Source of the DNA: Candidatus Caccocola faecipullorum
GTDB taxonomy: Bacteria > Synergistota > Synergistia > Synergistales > Synergistaceae
NCBI GenBank assembly: GCA_018716365.1
Contig: DVKA01000040.1
Location: 1 to 8,544 of the forward strand
Reading direction: 5' to 3'
Length of the DNA stretch: 8,544 nucleotides
In this document: positions 1-5,175 of the stretch, piece by piece
Numbering within the stretch: position 1 is the first letter of the stretch
Layout of the letters: every line of letters begins with the position of its first letter
Program-made: the position numbers and the translations under genes
The notes under the pieces: generated by a model
The model's database searches: none
Told to the model about the DNA's origin: nothing
The model's input: the letters and a program-made list of their open reading frames with translations, nothing else

Positions 1-699
1 CTTCGTGCGCGTGAGGTCGATGCCCTCCATCTGTCCGACCGCCGGGTCGTAGGTGCCGTGGAGGCTTCCGTTGGAGATGGCGAGGTAGTCTGGGAAGATC
101 TGCCAAGCGTTGAGGCCGCCGATGTAATAGGTCGCCTCTTCGACGGTCGAGAGCTCGCCGGGGCCTTTTATCTCGCCGACTTCGACTTCAAGGCCGAGTT
201 CGGGCGGCAGCCAGCCCGCAAGCGCGCGCGTCGCGGCGAAGTTGTCGTAGTCTTCGAGGTGCGAGGCGTCGATTGCGACGGAGGTGAAGCCGCTGTTCAG
301 TATCTTCGTGAGGTGGCCTACTCCCTTGAGAACGTCCGCTTCGCTCTTTATCGCGTAGTGGTCTACGTGAAGTCCGAAGACGGCTCCGTGTCCGAGCTCC
401 GCAGAGTACTTCAGCGCGTAGTCGGCGAGGTTGTCGTAGGTCGAACCGCAGTAGGTCGACTCCGACTTCGCGAGCTCGATGAGCACGGCGGCGTTTTTCT
501 TCTTCGCCGCGCGGAGCACGCCCTTCACGACGAGCGGATGGCGCGCGTTGGCCGCGAGCACGATGGAGTCGCACTTCTTAGCCGCCGCCGCGATGTCGCG
601 TCCGCTGACGAGCCCCATCTCTTCGTTCGCAAAGCGCGCCTGCACGTTGAGCGGGCGCTTTTTCAGAAGTTCCTGGTAGGCTTTACTCTTTACATCCAT
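1..699 (-). CDS. fba: Class II (zinc) fructose-bisphosphate aldolase family protein, 3' end cut by window edge
   Basis: 233 codons are visible, reading from ATG at 699 off the left edge. Class II aldolases use a divalent metal to cleave or form fructose-1,6-bisphosphate or related ketose phosphates in the cytosol. Seen: HVDH at residues 111-114, matching the HxDH motif (D113 would be the catalytic Asp, H114 a metal ligand); EVEVGE at 171-176, matching the conserved glutamate segment; and LHGTYDP at 213-219, matching the HGxYxP metal-ligand motif. The position of HxDH near residue 110 and the HGxYxP form resemble the longer class IIA (E. coli FbaA) type rather than the shorter GatY/KbaY type. 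If so, roughly a third of the protein lies outside the window. The start is supported by AGGAGGAG a few bases upstream (about 704-714) and by its own promoter. The N-terminal half is divergent, so the substrate (fructose bisphosphate or another ketose phosphate) is inferred. Confidence 0.8.
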   Translation of the reverse strand, partial: MDVKSKAYQELLKKRPLNVQARFANEEMGLVSGRDIAAAAKKCDSIVLAANARHPLVVKGVLRAAKKKNAAVLIELAKSESTYCGSTYDNLADYALKYSAELGHGAVFGLHVDHYAIKSEADVLKGVGHLTKILNSGFTSVAIDASHLEDYDNFAATRALAGWLPPELGLEVEVGEIKGPGELSTVEEATYYIGGLNAWQIFPDYLAISNGSLHGTYDPAVGQMEGIDLTRTK

Positions 700-742
700 T
701 GGAATCTCCTCCTGATGTTTTTAATTTAATGTCCGTATCATT

Positions 743-771
743 ATTGTAGCCTTTATGACCTGATATTGCAA
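743..771 (-). promoter_or_regulatory. Sigma-70 promoter of the aldolase gene
   Basis: On the minus strand TTGCAA (771-766) and TACAAT (748-743) are separated by exactly 17 nt. This predicts a transcription start near 736 and a leader of about 37 nt ending in the strong Shine-Dalgarno. The stretch is AT-rich against GC-rich surroundings. It lies downstream of the regulator's terminator, so the aldolase is probably transcribed independently. Confidence 0.7.
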
Positions 772-811
772 AGATAATTTAATGGGGCGGAGCGTTTTGC
801 CGGCGGTTTTG

Positions 812-850
812 CAAAAATTTCGCGGCGTCCTCGCTTTCGCACGCGCCGCG
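812..850 (-). terminator. Intrinsic terminator of the BTAD regulator gene
   Basis: On the minus strand CGCGGCG (850-844) pairs perfectly with CGCCGCG (827-821). The 16-nt loop contains a small GC-GAAA-GC mini-hairpin. After the 3' arm come AAA and then five T residues. The hairpin begins 5 nt after the stop codon of the regulator. The tail is interrupted by AAA, so efficiency is uncertain. Confidence 0.6.
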
Positions 851-855
851 GTCTT

Positions 856-3800
856 TCAGCCTTTTAAGAATTTTTTCTCGATGAATTCCGCGCGTCCCTC
901 CGCGCCGATTTCCCGGTAGGCGCGCGCGGCCTCTTCGGCGTAGCGCGCGGCTGGGCCTTCGAGCGTTCCGTCGAAGACCGCGCCGTCGAGGCGGCCTTCT
1001 TCTACTGCGGCGGCGGTCCATGCCTTAGCCATGTACTGCGCGGCGTGCCAGCTTTTCTTGCCTATCGCGGAGAGGAAGTCGGCTTTTTTGAGCGAGTCGA
1101 GCGCGGCGGCCGCGTCGCCTTTCTCCGCGTCGCATATCGCCTTCAAGCTGTACAGCAGCGAGGTGCAGTGTCCGCCCTTGGAGCTTTCAAAGAGCTCCGC
1201 GCCTTTGCGCACGTGCGCTTCGAAGAGCGCGCGGTCGCCAATGTCGAACGCGGCGTCCGCGGCGTGCGCGTGGAAGTGGCTGCGTCCCCAGAAAAGGCCG
1301 CGTTTCTCGCATATCGTCACGCATTCCTCGAAGCAGCGCAGAGCCTCCGCGGCTTCGCCGCGCCGCTGGCGCATCTCGCCTATGTAGCATTTCGGCGCCA
1401 GCATGTTGAGCGTATAGTAGCGTCCCGTGAGCGCGAGATTTTCAAAGACTTTGACGGAGCGCATGAATATCTTCTCCGCGCCGTCGAAGTCCCCTTCGAT
1501 CTGCTTCGCCATACCGAGGAAGCGCAGCGCGAGCCCCGCGTGGTTTTCCTTGCCCAGCTCGCGCGATAACGAAAGCAGTTTTTCACCGGTCGCGCGCAGC
1601 TTTTCGCCTTCGTCGGTCTGGAGATAGAAGTGCGCTATATCTTCAAGCGCGTGTATGTAGGTTTCGCCGACGGAGTTTTCTTCGGAAATTTTCAGCGCGC
1701 CGGACAGAAGAGTCATTCCCTTGTCGTATTCGCCCCAGTTTATGAGATAGCCGCCGTACAGCTCGAAATATGCTGCTTCGAGCGCCGTCAGCTCCTTTTC
1801 GCTCTCCGGCGCCGAGGCGCGCAGCCCGCCGATCGTCCGGCGCATCCGTTCAAATTTCTCCTCGGTCTCCTCGCGGCTGCTGTACGGTACGGAGCAGCGG
1901 AGAAGCACGCCGTCCTCTATCATTGGGAAGAGTATATGGTTCAGGTTGATGTGGAAGAGCATTTCGGAGACGTTCTGCCGCAGCACCTGCATATTCAGCC
2001 CCGCCGCCGTGTAATGGTGGCAGAGTTTCGCGCTGAGCGCCGGGTTCCATACGTGCGGCGACCAGCCTTTTGACAGGACGGCCGCTATTTTTGCGTGGAG
2101 CTGTTTTCTGCGGAAGGCCGGCATAGAGTCGTACAGACATTCGCGCACGTTGGCATGCAGGAAGTCTATCGCCGCGTGTCCGCCGTCGCTGGTCTCGCGT
2201 ATCATTTTTTTCTGGAGCAGCGCGTCGAGCGTCTTTTCCGTAGCTTCGGGCTCTTCGCCCAGCACAGCCGCCAGCTCCTCCGGCTGCGCGCCGCCGCCGA
2301 AGGCCGACAGCGTGAGTATCAGCGCCCGTTCGCTCTCCGACATCCCTTCAAGCCGGCTCATTATGAGCCCCTTGAGGCCGTCGCGGCAGTCGGCGTTTTC
2401 GTTTTCCATCAGAATCCGCATCATCTCCGCGAGCAGCAGCGGCATCCCTTCGCTCTCGCGGATGAAATATTCCTCGCCGCGGCAGTTGATCACCTTGTCT
2501 GAAAGGAAAGAGCGGCAGTATTGTATGATTTCCGGCCCGCGGAACGGCGCGAGCGATATTTCAAGCGTGCGCAGCCGCAGCTGCGGTTTTATGTTGCGCA
2601 GCATACCTTCCGCAGCCGCGGCGCTCTCCGGGCGCGCGGTCATGAATATCACGGCCGGTATTTTCAGCTCCGAGAGGAATACGCGCAGCGTGTCGAAAGA
2701 TTTCTCGTCGAACCAGTGAAGGTCTTCGAAGATGAATACGGGCCTGCCGCGGTCGCAGAGCTGGCGCGCGAGCGAGGCCAGCGCGCGCCCGACGGTCAGC
2801 GGCGAGCGCTCCGGCGAGAAGGCGGCGCTCAGCGGGTTCTGCCCGCCCATGAAGCCGTAGAATACGGATGACAGCATCGCGCGTTCCGCCGGCGACGGCT
2901 CCGTGCCTCGTTCCGCGCAGAGCGCGCCCATAGCCGACGCTATGCCGTCCCACGACGAATATGGGAATTTTTCTCCGACCGAGAGAGGCGAGGCGCGGAA
3001 AACGCCCGCGCCGCCGAAGGCGGAACGCAGCGCCTGCTCGACCAGCGCGGTTTTCCCGACGCCGCCCTCGCCGTGTATGAAAATCACGTCGAGGCCGCCG
3101 CCGCTCTGCGCGAGTTCCAGAATTTTCTTTATCTCGCCCTCGCGTCCGAAGAAGAATTCTCCGGGCGTCTTCGCAGCCTCGAAGGGCTTGCCGATGGTGA
3201 ATAGAAAGTCCTTCGCGCGCTCGCTCGGCTCTATGCCGAGGTCGGCGCGCAGCTTTTCGCGGTAGGTGTTGTAGGCCGCTACGGCCTTCGACGGCGCGCC
3301 CTCGTCGCGGTAAATTTCCATAAGTTCCAGCACCGACTCTTCCTCGTAAGGCTCGAAGAAAAGCAGCGCCGACAGCGACTCCGCCGCGCCGTCCATGTCG
3401 CGCGCGTCGTAGCAGGCCGTGATGCGGTCGCGCAGCGCCGAGACGGTCTTTTCGCGCAGCCGCGCGCGCGTTTCGCCGAGCCACTCGGCGAACTCCGGCC
3501 TGTCCAGCATATCGAGGCCGCTCAGCGGCTCGCTGAAAATAGCCTCGGGCAGCGGCTCCGTGCGCGAAGCTATTTTGTCTATAACGTCGGCGTCGCGCGT
3601 GAAGCCGGAGAGACGTATTTCCTTTTTATTCGCTGCAATATTTTCGGGGAAATTCCTGCGGAGCAGGCAGAGCGCGTTGCGCAGGCTGCCCGCCGCCTGT
3701 TTTTCATTCTTGTCGCCCCACAGAAGAAAGGCGATTTTTTCCTTCGGCGCGCCGCCCTCGACGGCGAGGAAAAAGAGCAGCGCCTCCGCCTTCTTGAAAG

Positions 3801-3867
3801 GAAGCGACACGGCTTCGCCGTCTTTGGTAATCAGCGGTTCGCCGAAAAAAGAAAAATTCAAAGACAT
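856..3867 (-). CDS. BTAD/SARP-type transcriptional regulator with AAA (STAND) ATPase and TPR-like C-terminus
   Basis: 1003 residues, a cytosolic DNA-binding signal-transduction ATPase. Domains seen in order: an OmpR-like winged helix at about 1-95, with the family's typical LPFKKAEALLFFLA stretch at 22-35; a bacterial transcriptional activation domain of helical repeats at about 100-225, ending in the usual RADLGIEPSERAK-type segment; FFGRE at 239-243, the common lead-in to the ATPase; Walker A GEGGVGKT at 266-273; and Walker B VFIFED at 377-382, followed by LHW. The C-terminal half (about 610-990) is alpha-helical with TPR-like repeats and probably binds a ligand or partner. The family couples ATP-dependent oligomerisation to promoter activation, which is known for the family and not shown here. 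The start is supported by AAGGAG about 8 nt upstream. The gene has its own extended -10 promoter just behind the metQ terminator and its own terminator. No target is evident; neighbouring promoters are candidates only. Confidence 0.88.
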   Translation of the reverse strand: MSLNFSFFGEPLITKDGEAVSLPFKKAEALLFFLAVEGGAPKEKIAFLLWGDKNEKQAAGSLRNALCLLRRNFPENIAANKKEIRLSGFTRDADVIDKIASRTEPLPEAIFSEPLSGLDMLDRPEFAEWLGETRARLREKTVSALRDRITACYDARDMDGAAESLSALLFFEPYEEESVLELMEIYRDEGAPSKAVAAYNTYREKLRADLGIEPSERAKDFLFTIGKPFEAAKTPGEFFFGREGEIKKILELAQSGGGLDVIFIHGEGGVGKTALVEQALRSAFGGAGVFRASPLSVGEKFPYSSWDGIASAMGALCAERGTEPSPAERAMLSSVFYGFMGGQNPLSAAFSPERSPLTVGRALASLARQLCDRGRPVFIFEDLHWFDEKSFDTLRVFLSELKIPAVIFMTARPESAAAAEGMLRNIKPQLRLRTLEISLAPFRGPEIIQYCRSFLSDKVINCRGEEYFIRESEGMPLLLAEMMRILMENENADCRDGLKGLIMSRLEGMSESERALILTLSAFGGGAQPEELAAVLGEEPEATEKTLDALLQKKMIRETSDGGHAAIDFLHANVRECLYDSMPAFRRKQLHAKIAAVLSKGWSPHVWNPALSAKLCHHYTAAGLNMQVLRQNVSEMLFHINLNHILFPMIEDGVLLRCSVPYSSREETEEKFERMRRTIGGLRASAPESEKELTALEAAYFELYGGYLINWGEYDKGMTLLSGALKISEENSVGETYIHALEDIAHFYLQTDEGEKLRATGEKLLSLSRELGKENHAGLALRFLGMAKQIEGDFDGAEKIFMRSVKVFENLALTGRYYTLNMLAPKCYIGEMRQRRGEAAEALRCFEECVTICEKRGLFWGRSHFHAHAADAAFDIGDRALFEAHVRKGAELFESSKGGHCTSLLYSLKAICDAEKGDAAAALDSLKKADFLSAIGKKSWHAAQYMAKAWTAAAVEEGRLDGAVFDGTLEGPAARYAEEAARAYREIGAEGRAEFIEKKFLKG

Positions 3868-3906
3868 CGCGCGCGCTCCTTCCGTAAATTTCAGCTGTAC
3901 TGTGAA

Positions 3907-3915
3907 ATTATAGCA
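3907..3915 (-). promoter_or_regulatory. Extended -10 promoter of the BTAD regulator
   Basis: The minus strand reads TGCTATAAT, a perfect TGn extended -10 plus consensus TATAAT. No good -35 hexamer sits 16-18 nt upstream, where the GC-rich arm of the metQ terminator lies instead. An extended -10 does not strictly need a -35. The start would be near 3900, giving a leader of about 33 nt. The T-tract of the metQ terminator directly abuts this promoter. Confidence 0.6.
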
Positions 3916-3960
3916 AAAAAGAGCGGCCTCCCGCGCTCGGAAAAAGCAGCGGAAGGCCGC
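3914..3960 (-). terminator. Intrinsic terminator of metQ
   Basis: Read on the minus strand, GCGGCCTTCCGC (3960-3949) pairs with GCGGGAGGCCGC (3934-3923) over 12 positions. One position is a U-G wobble on this strand; read as plus-strand RNA it would be a C-A mismatch, which supports the minus orientation. The stem is followed by TCTTTTTTGC. It starts 21 nt after the metQ stop codon. Confidence 0.88.
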
Positions 3961-3981
3961 GAAAACTCACGCCCGGCTCGT

Positions 3982-4758
3982 TTAGAAGGCGGGGAGCACG
4001 CCCTTGCTCGCGAGCTCCTCGGTGATGAACTTCTTCACCTCGGGCGAGTTCAGAGCGGCGGCGAGAGCCTTTATCTGCGGCTTGTCCTTGTCCTCGCCGC
4101 GGCAGGCGAGCACGACGGCGTAGGGAGAATCCTTGTCCTCAAGGGCGAGCGCGTCCTTCGACGGGTCGAGCCCCGCGTCCACCGCGAAGTTCATGTTTAT
4201 GACGGAGATCGTAGTGTCGCTGAGCGTGCGCGGAAGCTGCGGCGCTTCGAGCTCGATTATCTTGAGGTTCTTCGGGTTCTCAAGAATGTCGCGCGCGGTG
4301 AGGTTCACTCCGTCCTTCATCTTCAGCAGCCCTTCGCGTTCGAGAAGCTTGTAGGCGCGGAAGCCGTTCGTCGGGTCGTTCGGCACTGCGACGACGGCGC
4401 GGTCTTCGACCTCAGCTATCGACTTGATCTTATGCGAATAGATGCCGATGGGCAGGAGGTGCACCTTCGTGAGAGCTACGATGTCGAGATTCTTCTCGCT
4501 CCTCATATTTTCGAGGAAGGGGATATGCTGGAAGAAATTCGCGTCGAGGCTGCCGTCTTCGAGCGCGAGGTTCGGCTGGATAAAGTCGGTGAATTCTTTG
4601 ATTTCAACTTCGTAGCCCTGTTTCTCAAGGACCTCCGCCGCGACGGCGGCGATCTCGTGCGCCGGGAACGGCGTCACGCCGAGGACAATCTTCTCGGCGG
4701 CCTGTGCCGCCGAAGCGAAAAAGAGCAAAGCGCAGAAAACAGAAACAAGTTTTTTCAT
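3982..4758 (-). CDS. metQ: MetQ/NlpA-family substrate-binding protein (methionine-type ABC transporter)
   Basis: 258 residues. The protein should bind D/L-methionine or a related amino acid in the periplasm and pass it to a MetNI-type ABC permease. Family landmarks seen: NFFQHIPFLENM at about 74-85, the PNDPTNGFRA stretch in the middle, and VINMNFAVDAGLDPSKDAL followed by EDKDSPYAVVLACR near the C-terminus. The N-terminus is a signal peptide: KK at 2-3, a hydrophobic core, and a signal peptidase I site AQA before AEK at 20/21. There is no lipobox; the only nearby Cys is C9, inside the core. Most MetQ proteins are lipoproteins, so this one is probably soluble in the periplasm, which suits a diderm cell. 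No metN or metI adjoins it. GGAGG (4771-4767) lies 8 nt before the ATG. A leader peptide and terminator upstream suggest attenuation control. Ligand specificity is inferred from family and leader. Confidence 0.92.
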   Translation of the reverse strand: MKKLVSVFCALLFFASAAQAAEKIVLGVTPFPAHEIAAVAAEVLEKQGYEVEIKEFTDFIQPNLALEDGSLDANFFQHIPFLENMRSEKNLDIVALTKVHLLPIGIYSHKIKSIAEVEDRAVVAVPNDPTNGFRAYKLLEREGLLKMKDGVNLTARDILENPKNLKIIELEAPQLPRTLSDTTISVINMNFAVDAGLDPSKDALALEDKDSPYAVVLACRGEDKDKPQIKALAAALNSPEVKKFITEELASKGVLPAF

Positions 4759-4761
4759 TCG

Positions 4762-4851
4762 TCATACCTCCGTCAAAATTTTACCAATGGCCCGAAGGCC
4801 GCCCCTTTGCCGCAGACGCCGCGCGAAGCGCAGAATTCCCTTCCTTCCCAT
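4762..4851 (-). CDS. Possible basic 29-residue leader ORF coupled to metQ
   Basis: A short ORF runs from ATG at 4851 to TGA at 4764-4762, preceded by GGAGGAG about 2-4 nt before the ATG (spacing on the short side). It ends 3 nt before the metQ ATG, and its last codons overlap the metQ Shine-Dalgarno, a layout that favours translational coupling. The peptide is strongly basic, with about nine Arg/Lys in 29 residues, and has no membrane segment or recognised motif. It lies after the attenuator terminator, so it is translated only from read-through transcripts or from an unseen local promoter. It could be chance coding in a GC-rich leader. Confidence 0.35.
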   Translation of the reverse strand: MGRKGILRFARRLRQRGGLRAIGKILTEV

Positions 4852-4871
4852 CACTCCTCCGTAAGCGCGTG

Positions 4872-4918
4872 AAAATAAAAAATAAAAAAAGACCGGACCC
4901 GCATCAGCGGATCCGGTC
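4872..4918 (-). terminator. Intrinsic terminator in the metQ leader (candidate attenuator)
   Basis: On the minus strand GACCGGATCCGC (4918-4907) pairs with GCGGGTCCGGTC (4902-4891) around a TGAT loop. The 12-bp stem is complete if one U-G wobble, present only on this strand, is allowed. It is followed by seven T residues and then further T-rich sequence (4890 to about 4872). It sits 21 nt after the stop of the Met-rich leader ORF and more than 110 nt before metQ, with no clear new promoter in between. It therefore must be read through for metQ to be expressed from the upstream promoter. Confidence 0.9.
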
Positions 4919-4939
4919 CCCTAATCGACGACGCGAATT

Positions 4940-5023
4940 CTAAGCGCCGGTCAATTCAGGAGAGGAGCCGCCGCAGCCGCGCATCATCATGCACATTATC
5001 ATCGTAAAGTTCGTAAAAGCCAT
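4940..5023 (-). CDS. Met-rich 27-residue leader peptide upstream of metQ
   Basis: ATG at 5023, TAG at 4942-4940, 27 residues. The start has a strong Shine-Dalgarno, GGAGG with 7 nt spacing, and lies about 45 nt from a near-consensus promoter. Residues 8-14 read MIMCMMM, so five of seven consecutive codons are ATG, and six of the 27 residues are Met. The remainder is a short RGCGGSS-type tail with no fold or family recognised. A strong terminator follows 21 nt later, and the next full-length gene on the strand is metQ. This is the arrangement of an attenuation leader peptide whose ribosome would stall at Met codons when charged tRNA-Met is scarce. The single Cys codon inside the cluster may add cysteine sensing. 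The function is inferred. The alternative is an independent small Cys/Met-containing protein with its own terminator. Confidence 0.72.
   Translation of the reverse strand: MAFTNFTMIMCMMMRGCGGSSPELTGA
4958..4971 (-). promoter_or_regulatory. Candidate antiterminator strand in the metQ leader
   Basis: Minus-strand GCGGCTCC (4971-4964), within leader codons 18-20 directly after the Met cluster, can pair with GGATCCGC (4914-4907) in the terminator 5' arm at 7 of 8 positions. After a 2-nt internal loop, TCCT (4961-4958) can pair with GGGA (4920-4917), including one G-U. This would disrupt the terminator. Read by eye, with no energy computed. Confidence 0.5.
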
Positions 5024-5075
5024 GACGTTTCCTCCGTTCCCCGAATGTCGGCCGAGCGCCGCAAAACACGAAGAG

Positions 5076-5105
5076 ATTTTACACGGCGCGCGCCGCCCGT
5101 GTCAA
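5076..5105 (-). promoter_or_regulatory. Strong sigma-70 promoter of the metQ leader transcript
   Basis: On the minus strand a perfect TTGACA (5105-5100) is followed after 18 nt by TAAAAT (5081-5076). The predicted start is near 5069, about 45 nt before the leader ORF. The spacer is extremely GC-rich. An inverted repeat ACACGG-N10-CCGTGT (5081-5102) spans it and touches both promoter elements, so it is a candidate operator. Confidence 0.75.
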
Positions 5106-5137
5106 GACCGCTGCGCGCCGTCAGCGCCGCCGCGTAT

Positions 5138-5160
5138 TATAATTGTCGTAAGCTCACGAC
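5138..5160 (+). promoter_or_regulatory. Candidate promoter and operator of the 4-hydroxybutyrate dehydrogenase gene
   Basis: A consensus TATAAT lies at 5138-5143, giving a start near 5150 and a short leader. No -35 resembling TTGACA is found 16-18 nt upstream, so the promoter may need an activator. A near-palindrome of 16 bp, GTCGT-a-AGCT-c-ACGAC (5145-5160), overlaps the predicted start. It could be an operator or a small 5' hairpin just before the Shine-Dalgarno (GGAGGTG, 5161-5167). The promoter is back-to-back with the metQ leader promoter. Confidence 0.45.
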
Positions 5161-5175
5161 GGAGGTGCTGATTTC

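Noticed and set aside
58..729. A 223-codon plus-strand frame over the aldolase gene
   Set aside because: The minus-strand aldolase carries HxDH and HGxYxP motifs, a promoter and a Shine-Dalgarno. The plus-strand frame has none of these.
797..812. Direct repeat GTTTTGC-CGGCG-GTTTTGC-like sequence after the regulator gene
   Set aside because: Two short copies only, next to the terminator tail. No evidence of a CRISPR, mobile element or operator.
1630..3484. Several open frames of 90-300 codons on both strands inside the BTAD regulator
   Set aside because: All overlap the 1003-residue regulator with its clear winged helix, Walker A and Walker B. Their compositions are typical of shadow frames.
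4789..4800. GGCC-TTCG-GGCC mini-hairpin close upstream of metQ, as a terminator
   Set aside because: The stem is only 4 bp with no T tract after it. At most it is a small stable tetraloop in the leader RNA.
4759..5075. SAM riboswitch or T-box in the metQ leader
   Set aside because: The leader before the terminator is largely occupied by the small ORF, and there is not enough non-coding RNA for a SAM aptamer. No T-box sequence of the AGGGUGGNACCGCG type is visible.
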